A stretch of DNA of 64,000 nucleotides from Saccharothrix saharensis (GCF_006716745.1 NZ_VFPP01000001.1:2976001-3040000), one strand, 5' to 3'; positions 1 to 9,347 are shown, numbered from the stretch's first letter. Numbers and translations: made by a program. Notes: generated by a model not told the origin, from the sequence alone.

Positions 1-933
1 GATGTTCTCGCCGGTGATCGGGTCGATGACGCCGGTGGCGTGCATCTGGTCGGCTTCATGGTTCTCGGCGGGCGCGAAGCCGTTGCCCTTGCGGGTGACG
101 GTGTGCACGATCACCGGGCCGCCGAACGACTTGGCGCGGCGCAGGGCGGATTCGAGGGCGAGGTGGTCGTGGCCGTCGACGGGGCCGATGTACTTCAGGC
201 CGAGGTCCTCGAACATGGCCTGCGGGCTGAGGGCGTCCTTGATGCCGCGCTTGGCCGCGTGCAGGGCCGCGTAGAGGGGCTTGCCGACGAACGGGGTGCC
301 CTGGAGGGCGTTCTTGCCGCGTTCGAGGGCGCGCTCGTAGCCGGGCTGCAGGCGCAGCGAGGAGAGGTGGTCGGCCAGGCCGCCGATGGTCGGCGAGTAG
401 GAGCGGCCGTTGTCGTTGACGACGATGACGACGGGGCGGTCGGTGCCGGAGGCGATGTTGTTGAGCGCTTCCCAGCACATGCCGCCGGTGAGGGCGCCGT
501 CGCCGACGACCGCGACGACGTGCCGGCGCTGGCCGGTGAGCTGGTAGGCCTTGGCCAGGCCGTCGGCGTAGGACAGGGCGGTCGAGGCGTGGCTGTTCTC
601 CTCGACGTCGTGCTCGCTCTCCGAGCGGGAGGGGTAGCCGGACAGGCCGCCCTTCTGGCGCAGCGTGTCGAAGTTCTCGCGGCGGCCCGTGAGGATCTTG
701 TGCACGTAGCTCTGGTGCCCGGTGTCGAACACGACCGAGTCGTGCGGCGAGTCGAAGACCCGGTGCACCGCCATGGTCAGCTCGACGACACCGAGGTTGG
801 GCCCGAGGTGCCCGCCGGTCCGGGCGACCTTGTCGACCAGGAAACGCCTGATCTCCTCGGCGAGCACGACCAGCTCGTCGGGCCCCAACCGTTTCAGATC
901 CGCCGGTCCGTGCACGGATTCCAGCAGCGTCAC
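1..933 (-). CDS. dxs: 1-deoxy-D-xylulose-5-phosphate synthase, 3' end cut by window
   Basis: Thiamine-diphosphate enzyme that condenses pyruvate with glyceraldehyde 3-phosphate to DXP, the first step of the cytosolic MEP isoprenoid pathway. About 311 of the usual ~630 residues are present, all from the N-terminal half. Visible are [14 protein letters not shown], the [13 protein letters not shown] block and [16 protein letters not shown], the GDG...N cofactor/Mg motif. The start is the GTG at 933-931 ([13 protein letters not shown]), preceded by GAGGTGGAG. The gene runs off the left edge, so its stop and transketolase C-domain are outside. Dxs next to the TRAM methyltransferase matches mycobacterial order (dxs1 Rv2682c, Rv2689c). 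Confidence 0.96.
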   Translation of the reverse strand, partial: MTLLESVHGPADLKRLGPDELVVLAEEIRRFLVDKVARTGGHLGPNLGVVELTMAVHRVFDSPHDSVVFDTGHQSYVHKILTGRRENFDTLRQKGGLSGYPSRSESEHDVEENSHASTALSYADGLAKAYQLTGQRRHVVAVVGDGALTGGMCWEALNNIASGTDRPVVIVVNDNGRSYSPTIGGLADHLSSLRLQPGYERALERGKNALQGTPFVGKPLYAALHAAKRGIKDALSPQAMFEDLGLKYIGPVDGHDHLALESALRRAKSFGGPVIVHTVTRKGNGFAPAENHEADQMHATGVIDPITGENI

Positions 934-1007
934 TCGCTCCACCTCGCCCTGTGGTTCGGCTCCCCGATTCGTCCGGTCAGTCTACGGACCACGGGCTGAG
1001 ACGCCTG

Positions 1008-2237
1008 TCAGCGAGCGGGCTCCAGGAGGGCGATGCACTCGACGTGGTGGGTCATCGGGAACGCGTCGAATGCCCTGAGCTGCGCCAACTCGTAGCCGTG
1101 CTGGGCGAACGAGGCGATGTCGCGGGCCAGGGCGGCCGGGTCGCACGCGACGTAGACCACACGAGCGGGGCGGCTGCGGGCGATCGCGGTCACGACTTGG
1201 CGGCCCGCGCCCTTGCGGGGCGGGTCGAGGACGACGACGTCGGGCGGCAGGTCGGTGAAGTCGGGGGTGTCGAGGACGGCTTCGGTGCGGCCCGCGTGCC
1301 AGCTGATCTGCGGGTGGTCGGAGAGGTTGAGCCTGCCGTCGGCGACGGCGCCGTGCGACGACTCGACCACGGCGACCGAGCCGTCCGGGCCGACCTGGTC
1401 GGCGAGCACGGAGGCGAACAGGCCGACGCCGCCGTAGAGGTCCCAGGCGCGGTCGCCGGGGCGGCAGTCGGCCCAGTCGCCGACGACCTTGGCGAACGTG
1501 TCCGCGGCGGCCGGGTGGACCTGCCAGAAGCCGTCCGAGCGCAGGTTCCAGGTGCGGCCCGCGGCCAGTTCGGTGGCCGTGCCGCTGCCTTGCCGCAGGC
1601 GGGACGGGCCGGGGACGGGGCGGCCCCGGCGCACGACCGGCGGCCCGATCTCGGTGAGGTGGGTCCGGCCGCCCGCGTCACGGGTGACGACCAGCTCGGA
1701 CTTGGGCGGCCAGGTGCGGTCGACCACGTCGTCGAGGGCGTCGGGGACGGCGATCACGCAGTGGTCCACGGGGATGACCTCGTGGCTGCGGTGGGCGCGG
1801 AAGCCGGGGCGGCCGTCCGGGCCGACGGCCATGCGCATCCGGGTGCGCCAGTCCTCCGGGCCGCCGGGCAGGTCCTCGACGATGACCTCCCAGTCGAGCT
1901 TGGCCAGGCGGTGCAGCTGCTCGCTGACCACGGCGGCCTTCAGCTCGCGCTGGGCCTGCCAGGAGGCGTGCTGCCAGTCGCAGCCGCCGCACAGGCCGGG
2001 ACCGGCGAACCGGCACGGCGCCTGCACGCGGTCCGGTGACGCCTCCAGCACCTCGACGGCGTCGCCGCGGCAGAACGAGCCGCCGGTGTCCTCGGTGATC
2101 CGCACGACCACCCGTTCGCCGGGCAGCGCGTGCCGGACGAACACGACGCGGCCCTCGTGCCGGGCCACGCAGTGCCCGCCGTGGGCGACCGCGCCGACCT
2201 CGACCTCGATCAGCCGCTGCTTCCAGGTCGCCGTCAC
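1008..2237 (-). CDS. TRAM-domain class I SAM-dependent RNA methyltransferase (TrmA/RumA family)
   Basis: 409-aa COG2265 protein expected to make 5-methyluridine (m5U) in tRNA or rRNA. The N-terminal ~60 residues form a TRAM/OB RNA-binding domain. A cysteine cluster (CRFAGPGLCGGCDW plus an earlier C) resembles the Fe-S site of RumA. The C-terminal Rossmann domain has DLYGGVGLFA (SAM motif I), VVLDPPRKG (motif IV) and VYVACDPAALARD, which carries the catalytic Cys. The GTG start at 2237 overlaps the stop of the upstream transporter (GTGA), so the two are probably translationally coupled. It is the counterpart of Rv2689c. Whether the target is tRNA or rRNA cannot be read from the sequence. Confidence 0.9.
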   Translation of the reverse strand: MTATWKQRLIEVEVGAVAHGGHCVARHEGRVVFVRHALPGERVVVRITEDTGGSFCRGDAVEVLEASPDRVQAPCRFAGPGLCGGCDWQHASWQAQRELKAAVVSEQLHRLAKLDWEVIVEDLPGGPEDWRTRMRMAVGPDGRPGFRAHRSHEVIPVDHCVIAVPDALDDVVDRTWPPKSELVVTRDAGGRTHLTEIGPPVVRRGRPVPGPSRLRQGSGTATELAAGRTWNLRSDGFWQVHPAAADTFAKVVGDWADCRPGDRAWDLYGGVGLFASVLADQVGPDGSVAVVESSHGAVADGRLNLSDHPQISWHAGRTEAVLDTPDFTDLPPDVVVLDPPRKGAGRQVVTAIARSRPARVVYVACDPAALARDIASFAQHGYELAQLRAFDAFPMTHHVECIALLEPAR

Positions 2238-4240
2238 TTGCCGTCCTCCTGGCCGCGGTTGTCGAGACCGCGGCGGATCGCGCCGGGCGCGACCACGTCG
2301 TCCTTGTAGGTCACCTTCGAGGATGAGGCCAGCTGCCAGGGCACGCTGGTCACCATCACGCCCGGCTGGAACAGCAGCCTGCCCTTGAGCCGCAGCGCGC
2401 TCTGGTTGTGCAGGAACTGCTCCCACCAGTGGCCGACGACGTACTCCGGGATGAACACCGTGACCACGTCGCGGGGGTTGTCCGTGCGGACGCGCTTGAC
2501 GTAGTCCAGGACGGGTTTGGTGATCTCGCGGTAGGGCGACTCGATCACCTTCAGCGGCACCTTGAAGTTCTCCTTCTCCCACTCCCGCACGAGGCGGCGG
2601 GTGTCGCCGTCGTCCACGTTGACGGTGACCGCCTCCAGGATGTCGGGCCGGGTCGCCTTGGCGTACGCCAGGGCGCGCAGGGTCGGCATGTGCAGCTTGG
2701 AGACGAGCACCATGGCGTGGTTGCGGGCGGGCAGCAGCTTCTGCCGCTCCTGCTGCCGCAGCTCTTCGGCGACCCGGTCGTAGTGCCGGCGGATCGCCGT
2801 CATCAGGGCGTAGAGGGCGGCCATCGCGGCGATCGCGATCCACGCGCCCTTGGTGAACTTCGTGATCAGCACCACGACCAGCACCGACGCGGTGAGCGCC
2901 AGGCCGAACGCGTTGATCGCCTGCGACCGGCGCATGCGGCGGCGCGCGATCGGGTCGGTCTCGGTGGCGAGCAGCTTGTTCCAGTGCCGGACCATGCCGG
3001 TCTGGCTCATCGTGAACGACACGAACACGCCCACGATGTAGAGCTGGATGAGCTTGGTCACCTCCGCGTCGAACGCGATGACCAGCACGATCGCCGCACC
3101 GGCGAGGAACACGATGCCGTTGCTGAACGCGAGCCGGTCGCCGCGGGTGTGCAGCTGGCGCGGCAGGTAGCGGTCCTGGGCGAGGATCGAGCCGAGCACC
3201 GGGAAGCCGTTGAACGCGGTGTTCGCGGCCAGGACCAGGATCAGCGCGGTGACGGTGGTGATGAAGAAGAACCCGGCCGGGAAGCCGTCGAACACCGCGT
3301 GGGCGATCTGGGCGACCATCGTCTTCTGCTCGTAGCCCGGCGGCGCGTCGACCAGCTGGTGCGCCGGGTCCTCGGCCATCTTCACGCCGGTGAGCTGGGC
3401 GAGCACGATCAGGCCCATCAGCATCGTGACCGCGATCAGGCCCATCAGGAGCAGCGTGGTCGCCGCGTTGCGCGACTTCGGCTTGCGGAACGCCGGCACG
3501 CCGTTGCTGATGGCCTCCACGCCCGTGAGGGCCGCGCTGCCCGACGAGAAGGCGCGCAGCACGAGGAACACGAACGCCAGGCCCATCAGGTGGTCGTCCT
3601 CGGCGCGCAGCTCCAGCCCGGCGCTCTCGGCGCGCATCTCGTCGCCCAGGAAGAACCCGCGGAACAGGCCGTAGCCGATCATGAACAGCACGCCGACCAT
3701 GAACGCGTAGGTCGGCACGGCGAACGCGCTGCCCGACTCGCGGATGCCCCGCAGGTTGATGGCGGTGAGGACGACGATCGCGGCGACCGCGAACTCGGCC
3801 TTGTGGGTGGCGACGAACGGGATGGCCGAGCCGATGTTCGCCGCCGCCGACGAGATGGAGACGGCGACCGTGAGGATGTAGTCGACGAGCAGGGCGCTCG
3901 CCACCGTCAGGCCCGCTCTGCGCCCCAGGTTGACCGTGGCGACCTCGTAGTCACCGCCCCCGGAGGGGTAGGCGTGCACGTTCTGCCGGTAGCTCGCCAC
4001 GACCGTGAGCATCACGACGACGACGGCCGCTCCCACCCACGGCGCCAGCGCGTAGGCCGACAGCCCCGCCACCGACAGCACGAGGAAGATCTCCTCGGGC
4101 GCGTAGGCCACGCTCGACATCGCGTCGGAGGCGAACACCGGCAGCGCGATGCGCTTGGGCAGCAGCGTGTGGGCTAGGCGATCGCTGCGGAAGGGCCTGC
4201 CGACGAGGAGGCGCTTGGCCGCGGTTGCGAGCTTGGACAC
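2234..4240 (-). CDS. APC-superfamily membrane transporter, KimA-like K+ uptake protein
   Basis: 668-aa protein with about 12 hydrophobic segments in the first ~480 residues and a soluble C-terminal domain of ~180 residues. The segment FASDAMSSVAYAPEEI near residue 37 matches the substrate-site region of KimA/KUP-type K+-H+ symporters of the APC fold. Genome browsers usually call this family amino acid permease. The divergent neighbours encode two RCK-type (TrkA) proteins, which favours K+ over amino acids as substrate. It is the counterpart of Rv2690c. GTG start at 4240 without an obvious Shine-Dalgarno; the 3' end overlaps the methyltransferase start by 4 bases. The K+ role is inferred from family and context. 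Confidence 0.85.
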   Translation of the reverse strand: MSKLATAAKRLLVGRPFRSDRLAHTLLPKRIALPVFASDAMSSVAYAPEEIFLVLSVAGLSAYALAPWVGAAVVVVMLTVVASYRQNVHAYPSGGGDYEVATVNLGRRAGLTVASALLVDYILTVAVSISSAAANIGSAIPFVATHKAEFAVAAIVVLTAINLRGIRESGSAFAVPTYAFMVGVLFMIGYGLFRGFFLGDEMRAESAGLELRAEDDHLMGLAFVFLVLRAFSSGSAALTGVEAISNGVPAFRKPKSRNAATTLLLMGLIAVTMLMGLIVLAQLTGVKMAEDPAHQLVDAPPGYEQKTMVAQIAHAVFDGFPAGFFFITTVTALILVLAANTAFNGFPVLGSILAQDRYLPRQLHTRGDRLAFSNGIVFLAGAAIVLVIAFDAEVTKLIQLYIVGVFVSFTMSQTGMVRHWNKLLATETDPIARRRMRRSQAINAFGLALTASVLVVVLITKFTKGAWIAIAAMAALYALMTAIRRHYDRVAEELRQQERQKLLPARNHAMVLVSKLHMPTLRALAYAKATRPDILEAVTVNVDDGDTRRLVREWEKENFKVPLKVIESPYREITKPVLDYVKRVRTDNPRDVVTVFIPEYVVGHWWEQFLHNQSALRLKGRLLFQPGVMVTSVPWQLASSSKVTYKDDVVAPGAIRRGLDNRGQEDGK

Positions 4241-4322
4241 GGGTCGAAAGCGTAAGGGGTCTCCTCCCCTGGTCGGAGTAATCGTGGGTAGGTTCTCCGT
4301 AGGCGTCGTTCAGGAGGCTTTC

Positions 4323-4985
4323 GTGCACGTGGTGATCATGGGCTGCGGCCGGGTGGGCTCGTCCCTGGCCAAGGCGCTGGAGCGCCTGGACCACCAGGTC
4401 TCGGTGATCGACAAGGACGGGCAGGCGTTCCGCCGGCTCGGCCACGACTTCCACGGCCAGCAGGTCGTCGGCAACGGCTTCGACCAGCGGGTGCTGATCG
4501 AGGCGGGCATCGAGCGCGCGGGCGCGTTCGCGGCCGTGAGCAGCGGCGACAACTCCAACATCATCTCGGCGCGGGTGGCGCGGGAGACGTTCGGGGTGGA
4601 GGCGGTGGTCGCGCGGATCTACGACGAGAAGCGCGCCGCGGTGTACGAGCGGCTGGGCATCCCGACCGTCGCCACCGTGCCGTGGTCCACCGACCGCTTC
4701 CTGCGGATGCTGCTGCCCGAGGGCACCGCCACGGCGTGGCGCGACCCGTCCGGCACGGTCGCCGTGCTGCCCCTGGAGCTGCACGAGGACTGGGTCGGGC
4801 GCACCGTGCGCGACCTGCAGGAGGCGACCGGCTGCCGGGTGGCGTTCGTGATGCGGTTCGGGACGGGCGTGCTGCCCGACTCGAAGACCGTGCTGCAAGC
4901 CGACGACCAGGTGTACGTGGCCGCCCTGTCCGGCACCGTGACCGACGTGGCCGCCGCGGCGGCTCACGCGCCCGAGGAGAGCTGA
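4323..4985 (+). CDS. ceoB: TrkA-family K+ uptake regulator (RCK_N + RCK_C), first of pair
   Basis: 220-aa cytosolic regulator. Residues 1-~130 form a TrkA-N Rossmann domain (VIMGCGRVGSSLAKAL, a GxGxxG NAD-binding loop, with an acidic strand end at VIDKDG). Residues ~140-215 form a TrkA-C ligand-binding domain. The GTG start at 4323 is chosen because AGGAGG lies 5 nt upstream (4312-4317). The next trkA-type gene follows after 2 nt, so the two are co-transcribed. RCK dimers normally gate a membrane K+ transporter in response to NAD(H), ATP or c-di-AMP. Here the divergent APC transporter is the likely partner. Mycobacterial equivalent is Rv2691. Confidence 0.93.
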   Translation: MHVVIMGCGRVGSSLAKALERLDHQVSVIDKDGQAFRRLGHDFHGQQVVGNGFDQRVLIEAGIERAGAFAAVSSGDNSNIISARVARETFGVEAVVARIYDEKRAAVYERLGIPTVATVPWSTDRFLRMLLPEGTATAWRDPSGTVAVLPLELHEDWVGRTVRDLQEATGCRVAFVMRFGTGVLPDSKTVLQADDQVYVAALSGTVTDVAAAAAHAPEES

Positions 4986-4987
4986 CC

Positions 4988-5644
4988 GTGCGTATCGCGA
5001 TTGCGGGTGCCGGCGCGGTGGGTCGTTCCATCGCGGCCGAGCTGGTGTCCGACGGGCACCAGGTGATGCTGATCGAGCGTGACCGGGCGCACTTCGAGCC
5101 GCACACCGTGGAGCAGGCGGAGTGGGTGCAGGCCGACGCGTGCGAGCTGTCGTCGTTGGAAGACGCCGGGATGCAGCTGTGCGACGTCGTCATCGCCGCG
5201 ACCGGTGACGACAAGGTCAACCTGGTGGTGTCGTTGCTGGCCAAGACCGAGTTCGCGGTGCGGCGCGTCGTGGCGCGGGTGAACGACCCGGCCAACGAGT
5301 GGCTGTTCACCGAGTCGTGGGGCGTCGACGTGGCGGTCTCGACGCCGCGCATCCTGTCCGCGCTGGTCGAGGAGGCCGTGACGGTCGGCGACGTGGTGCG
5401 GCTGATGACGTTGCGCCAGGGCCAGGCCAACCTCGTGGAGATCACACTGCCGGGTGACACTCCGCTGGCGGGGTCGCCGGTGAACGGTCTGGCCCTGCCC
5501 CGGGACGCGGCCCTGGTGACCATCCTGCGCGGGGGGCGGGTGATCGTGCCGACGCCCGACGACACGCTGGAGGGCGGGGACGAGCTGCTGTTCGTGGCGG
5601 CGGCGGACGTGGAGCGGGAGATCCGCTCGGCGCTGGGGTACTGA
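4988..5644 (+). CDS. ceoC: TrkA-family K+ uptake regulator, second of pair
   Basis: 218-aa paralogue of the preceding gene: TrkA-N fold with IAIAGAGAVGRSIAAEL at the N-terminus and VMLIERD closing the second strand, followed by a TrkA-C domain (residues ~135-215, ending in LLFVAAADVEREIRSAL). GTG start at 4988, 2 nt after the stop of ceoB. The conserved ATGDDKVNLVVSLLAK helix is typical of the family. It probably forms an RCK heteromer with CeoB and regulates K+ flux through a separate membrane subunit. Equivalent to Rv2692. Confidence 0.93.
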   Translation: MRIAIAGAGAVGRSIAAELVSDGHQVMLIERDRAHFEPHTVEQAEWVQADACELSSLEDAGMQLCDVVIAATGDDKVNLVVSLLAKTEFAVRRVVARVNDPANEWLFTESWGVDVAVSTPRILSALVEEAVTVGDVVRLMTLRQGQANLVEITLPGDTPLAGSPVNGLALPRDAALVTILRGGRVIVPTPDDTLEGGDELLFVAAADVEREIRSALGY

Positions 5645-5649
5645 CGGCC

Positions 5650-5692
5650 GGCGGGCACGCGGGGACCCGCCGTCGAACCGCCGGTCCGGCGG
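5650..5692. terminator. Tandem small hairpins between convergent genes
   Basis: GGCGGG (5650-5655) pairs with CCCGCC (5666-5671). Immediately after, a 7-bp palindrome CCGCCGG-T-CCGGCGG spans 5678-5692. There is no T-run. The position between the convergent ends of ceoC and the DUF3159 gene suggests bidirectional 3'-end formation. Confidence 0.35.
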
Positions 5693-5737
5693 GAGTGGCA
5701 CCCCCGCGGCGGGACCGGCGGCGTGGGACGCGGGTTG

Positions 5738-6517
5738 CTAGCGCTCGTCGGCGCGGGCGGGCGAGGGGCGGGAGGTGGTGGCGTCCCCGGCCCGGTCCTG
5801 GTCCGTGGACGCGTCGAGCATCCTGTCGTAGATGTTCGGCTCGCCTTGGGCGCGGAGGCGTTCCTCCGCTTCCCGGTTCTCCTCCTCCTCGCGGGCCAGG
5901 GCGGCCTTCAGGCGCTTGTCGGAGCGGCGCACCGCCCACACCGTGGCGACCAGGGCCACCGCCATCAGCGGGTAGCCCATGGCCAGGCGCGCGGCGGCCA
6001 GCCAGCCCACCGACGCCTCGTCGTACAGCCACCGCTGCACCACGAACCGCGAGATGAACACCAGCGCCCACACGAGGGTGGCGATGTCGTAGTCGCGGAC
6101 GTTGGCCTTGTCCTTGCGCCACGCCGTGCCCTGACCGTTGAGGAACGACCAGATCACGCCGGCCAGCGGCCACCTGACCAGGATCGACGCGACGAACACG
6201 CCGCCGTAGACCAGGCTCTGCCAGATGCCGAACAGGAAGAAGCCCTTGGCGTCACCGGTCCGGTAGGCGATGAAGGCGGCGATGCCGACGCCGAAGACGG
6301 CGGAGACGGCGGGCTGCACGGAGCCCTTGCGCATGGCCAGGACGATGCCGATCACCACCGAGAAGCCCAGCGCGCTCCAGATCGCGGGCATGAGCCCGGC
6401 GAACGCGTTGACCAGCACGAACACCACGACCGGCAACGAGGAGAACAGCAGGCCGCTCACGCCGCCCATCTGCTCGAGGAGGGTGGGCTGCTTCTCGGAC
6501 TCGTTCACTGATGTCAT
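5738..6517 (-). CDS. DUF3159 integral membrane protein
   Basis: 259-aa polytopic protein with about six hydrophobic helices between residues 30 and 215 and a charged, acidic C-terminal tail (REEEENREAEERL and onward). It matches the actinobacterial DUF3159 family (Rv2693c). The molecular role is unknown. The ATG start at 6517 overlaps the stop of the upstream OB-fold gene (ATGA), so the two are co-translated. Synteny next to K+ regulators is conserved but does not establish a function. Confidence 0.85.
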   Translation of the reverse strand: MTSVNESEKQPTLLEQMGGVSGLLFSSLPVVVFVLVNAFAGLMPAIWSALGFSVVIGIVLAMRKGSVQPAVSAVFGVGIAAFIAYRTGDAKGFFLFGIWQSLVYGGVFVASILVRWPLAGVIWSFLNGQGTAWRKDKANVRDYDIATLVWALVFISRFVVQRWLYDEASVGWLAAARLAMGYPLMAVALVATVWAVRRSDKRLKAALAREEEENREAEERLRAQGEPNIYDRMLDASTDQDRAGDATTSRPSPARADER

Positions 6518-6891
6518 GAAGCGTTCTGCAACTCGTAGTAGGGGTTGTAGAGCACCTTGCGCCCGTCGCGCACGGCGATCCGGCCTCTGGCCTTGATGGT
6601 GCGGCCCGGCTCGATGCCCGCGATCCGGCGGCGACCCAGCCAGACCAGCGTCACGCCCTCGGTGCCGTCGTACAGCTCCGCCTCCAGCGTGGCCGCGGCG
6701 TCGCGGGGGCACAGCTCGACGCTGCGCAGCCGGCCCAGCACCGTGACCTCCTGACCGGACTTGCAGTCACACGCGCGGATGGCACCGACGGCCTCGGCTT
6801 TTCGGGACAGGTCGTCGGCGTCCAACTCGCTCACGTCGGTGGTCAGCCGACGCACGAGGCGGCGCCAGTAGCCACCCCCAGTACCAGTCAT
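6514..6891 (-). CDS. OB-fold nucleic-acid-binding domain protein
   Basis: 125-aa soluble protein. Residues ~35-120 form one OB-fold (EVTVLGRLRSVELCP ... LVWLGRRRIAGIEPGRTI), as in tRNA-anticodon-type and RecG wedge folds. The ATG at 6891 (MTGTGGGYWRR) is preferred over the longer frame because AGGAG sits 6-7 nt upstream. It overlaps the DUF3159 start by 4 bases. Equivalent of Rv2694c; the biochemical role is unknown. Confidence 0.85.
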   Translation of the reverse strand: MTGTGGGYWRRLVRRLTTDVSELDADDLSRKAEAVGAIRACDCKSGQEVTVLGRLRSVELCPRDAAATLEAELYDGTEGVTLVWLGRRRIAGIEPGRTIKARGRIAVRDGRKVLYNPYYELQNAS

Positions 6892-6996
6892 CCCCGACTC
6901 CTGGATTGCGCGGGGCCTCGTCGACGAAGCCCGTCCAACAGCCAGCGTAACCGGGTACACCCGACCGGGTATCCGACTGGGGGAGGATCTGGCGTC

Positions 6997-7668
6997 ATGG
7001 GGTCGTCACGCGCCGTTCTGCTGCCGGGCACCGCGTCGGACGAGGTGTTCATCTCCTCGGTGTTCGCCCGCCCGCTGGCCGACGCCGGGATCTCGCTGGT
7101 CGCGCCCGCCTCACGGGGCGTCGCGGAGCACTTCGCGGCGCTGGACGCGGCCTGGACCGGCGCGCCGCTGCTCGTGGGCGGGGTGTCGCTGGGGGCGCAC
7201 GTGGCGGCGACGTGGGCGGTGCGGCACCCCGAGCGGTGCGCGGGGCTGCTGGTGGCGTTGCCGGCGTGGCACGGTCGGGCGGACGGCGCGCCCGCGGCGC
7301 TGGCGGCGCTGGCCAGCGCGTCGGTGGTGGAGTCGGCGGGCGTCGGGGCGGCGCTGACCGGCGTGGACGGGTGGCTGGGCGACGAGCTGCGGCGGGCGTG
7401 GCCCCGGTACGGCGCGCGGCTCGCGGACGTGCTGCGGGAGGCCGCCGGGTCGTCGGCCCCGACGGTGGCGGAACTGCGCGGGCTCACCGTGCCGGTGGGG
7501 GTCGCGGCCTGCACCGACGACCCCGTTCACCCGGTGGACGTCGCCCGGACGTGGGTCGACGCGCTGCCCCGTGCCGCCCTGCGCACGACGACGTTGGCGG
7601 CGCTGGGCGCGGACCGGGAGTCCCTGGGCCGCGCCGCGCTGGCCGCCTACCTGTCGCTGCGGACCTAG
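6997..7668 (+). CDS. Alpha/beta hydrolase-fold protein
   Basis: 223-aa protein with a nucleophile-elbow motif, GGVSLGAH (GxSxG, Ser about residue 65), and a likely catalytic Asp in ACTDDPVHP near residue 173, where the following H-P would fit the His position. Short for the fold and without a signal peptide, so probably a cytosolic esterase or thioesterase-like enzyme. The ATG at 6997 follows GGGAGG. Its stop shares the 4 bases CTAG with the stop of the convergent DUF3710 gene. Syntenic with Rv2695; substrate unknown. Confidence 0.8.
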   Translation: MGSSRAVLLPGTASDEVFISSVFARPLADAGISLVAPASRGVAEHFAALDAAWTGAPLLVGGVSLGAHVAATWAVRHPERCAGLLVALPAWHGRADGAPAALAALASASVVESAGVGAALTGVDGWLGDELRRAWPRYGARLADVLREAAGSSAPTVAELRGLTVPVGVAACTDDPVHPVDVARTWVDALPRAALRTTTLAALGADRESLGRAALAAYLSLRT

Positions 7669-8315
7669 CCCTGCTGCTGGGCCTGTGCCTGGATGTGCCG
7701 GGCGATGGCCTCGGGCAGCTCGATCGGCAGCGGCGTGCGGACCGGCATGGCCTGCTCGCCCCGCACCACGATCGTGTCCCTCATCAGCACGTAGAGGGCA
7801 TCGGTCGCCTTGACGCTCTGCTCCTCCGTCGGCGCCGCCGCGATGCCGCGCAGCATCCAGCGGGGCCCGTCCACGCCCACCACACGAAGGTGTACTTCAT
7901 TGTTGCGGGCGGTGATCTCTTCGCCCCACTCGCCGTTCTCCCGCAGGATGCGGAAGCCCTCGGACTTGAACTGGGCGATCATCTCGCCGCTGACCTCCGG
8001 CCACAGCCGGTCGGACTTCGGCGCGGCGAACGCGCTGACGGTGAGCTGGCCGACCGTGGTGAGCAGGTGCACCGCCCGGACCGCGCCCGCCGGGTCCATC
8101 TCCACCTGCAACTGCGCGCCCTCGGGCACGGGCAGCCGGATCGAGCCCAGGTCCAGCCGGTTCAGGCCGTCGTTCGGGGCCCACGTGGAGTCGAACGGCC
8201 CGTCCTCGACCTCATCGGCGCCCTCGGCGCCGTCGAACTCGACCTCGGGTTGCGCCGTCCCCCGGTTCGCGGAGTGCCTACCGCGCTTGCGGCGCTTTCC
8301 GAACATCGCCTTCAC
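7665..8315 (-). CDS. DUF3710 protein
   Basis: 216-aa soluble protein of the actinobacterial DUF3710 family (Rv2696c). It begins with a short basic stretch (GKRRKRGRH), continues with an acidic linker, then a conserved domain from about residue 50. Starting at GTG 8315 gives a GTGA overlap with the dut stop. An ATG three codons later (8306) has GGAGG about 10 nt upstream and is a real alternative. No catalytic motif is recognised. The tight coupling to dut is conserved in actinobacteria but its meaning is unknown. Confidence 0.85.
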   Translation of the reverse strand: MKAMFGKRRKRGRHSANRGTAQPEVEFDGAEGADEVEDGPFDSTWAPNDGLNRLDLGSIRLPVPEGAQLQVEMDPAGAVRAVHLLTTVGQLTVSAFAAPKSDRLWPEVSGEMIAQFKSEGFRILRENGEWGEEITARNNEVHLRVVGVDGPRWMLRGIAAAPTEEQSVKATDALYVLMRDTIVVRGEQAMPVRTPLPIELPEAIARHIQAQAQQQG

Positions 8316-8779
8316 CCCTCCGTCCGGGCGAGCACGTCGTGCCCGCCTGTAGAGCCGTAGCCGCCCGCGCCCCGCACGGACCCGGGCAGCTCGTCGACTT
8401 CGCGGAACACCGCGTGCTCCACCTTCTGCACCACCAGCTGGGCGATCCGGTCACCGCGCGTGAGCACTACGGGCTCGCGCAGGTCGTGGTTCACCAGGCA
8501 CACCTTGATCTCGCCCCGGTAGCCCGCGTCGATCGTGCCCGGGGTGTTGACCACGCTCAGGCCGACGCGCGCGGCCAGACCGGACCGCGGGTGCACGAAC
8601 CCGGCATACCCCTCCGGCAACGCGATCGCGATACCCGTGCCTACCACCGCGCGCTCCCCCGGTTCGATCACCACGTCGGTGGTCGTCACCAGGTCGGCGC
8701 CGGCATCACCCGGTCGGGCGTAGGCCGGGGGTGGGACGGCAGGATCGAGCCGGGACAGCAGGACCTCGACGCTGGGCAC
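8312..8779 (-). CDS. dut: Deoxyuridine 5'-triphosphate nucleotidohydrolase (dUTPase)
   Basis: 155-aa trimeric dUTPase. It hydrolyses dUTP to dUMP and PPi, keeping uracil out of DNA and feeding dTMP synthesis. The five family motifs are visible: PGDAGADL (1), PRSGLAAR (2), [11 protein letters not shown] (3, catalytic Asp), [10 protein letters not shown] (4) and [10 protein letters not shown] (5, the flexible P-loop-like tail). Length equals the mycobacterial enzyme (154 aa). GTG start at 8779 ([13 protein letters not shown]). Its stop overlaps the start of the DUF3710 gene. A short divergent spacer (8780-8803) separates it from the DUF3093 gene. Confidence 0.97.
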   Translation of the reverse strand: MPSVEVLLSRLDPAVPPPAYARPGDAGADLVTTTDVVIEPGERAVVGTGIAIALPEGYAGFVHPRSGLAARVGLSVVNTPGTIDAGYRGEIKVCLVNHDLREPVVLTRGDRIAQLVVQKVEHAVFREVDELPGSVRGAGGYGSTGGHDVLARTEG

Positions 8780-8803
8780 GGCGCGCGAGACTACCCTGGT
8801 GGC

Positions 8804-9268
8804 GTGAGCGAGACTGCTGTGACCGCCCCGATCGCGTTCCGCGAGCGGTTGTACGTGCCCTGGTGGGGTTGGCCGCTGCCGCTGGGCGCGGCCGTGCTGC
8901 TGGCCGCCGAGATCCACATGGGCTTCCCCGGGGTGCGGTCGTGGCTGCCCTACCTGATCACGGTGCCGCTGGTGGCGCTGCTGATCGTGCGGATGGGCTC
9001 GGCGAAGGTCGAGGTGTCCGGCGGCGAGCTGCGGGTCGGGTCGGCGCACGTGCCGCTGGAGCTGCTCGGCGAGGTCGAGGTGTTCGACGCGAAGCACAAG
9101 CGCCAGGCGATGGGGCCCAACCTGGACCCGATGGCGTTCGTGACCCACCGCGGGTGGGTCGGTCCGATGGTGCGGGTCGAGCTGCGCGACCCCGCGGACC
9201 CGACGCCGTACTGGCTGTTCAGCGTGCGTTCGGCGGAGAAGCTGGCGGCGGTGCTGCGGGACCGGTGA
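8804..9268 (+). CDS. DUF3093 membrane protein
   Basis: 154-aa protein with two N-terminal transmembrane helices (about residues 18-40 and 45-62) followed by a soluble beta-rich domain ([20 protein letters not shown] ...). It matches the actinobacterial DUF3093 family (Rv2698). GTG start at 8804, 24 nt from the divergent dut start. No function is known. Confidence 0.85.
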   Translation: MSETAVTAPIAFRERLYVPWWGWPLPLGAAVLLAAEIHMGFPGVRSWLPYLITVPLVALLIVRMGSAKVEVSGGELRVGSAHVPLELLGEVEVFDAKHKRQAMGPNLDPMAFVTHRGWVGPMVRVELRDPADPTPYWLFSVRSAEKLAAVLRDR

Positions 9269-9311
9269 GCCGGCGGCGGTGCGGCGTCACCGGTGGCGGT
9301 GCCAACGGGGA

Positions 9312-9347
9312 CTGGGCGCCACCCCGGCGGTGGGGGTGAGCGCCCAG
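9312..9347. terminator. 14-bp hairpin between convergent genes
   Basis: CTGGGCGCCACCCC (9312-9325) pairs with GGGGTG-A-GCGCCCAG (9333-9347) with one bulged A and a 7-nt loop. It lies between the 3' ends of the DUF3093 gene (+) and the DUF4193 gene (-). No T-run on either strand, as is common in high-GC actinomycetes. Confidence 0.5.

Noticed and set aside
2408-4177. Long + strand open frame opposite the transporter gene
   Set aside because: H/D/R/Q-rich translation without domains; antisense shadow of the APC transporter.
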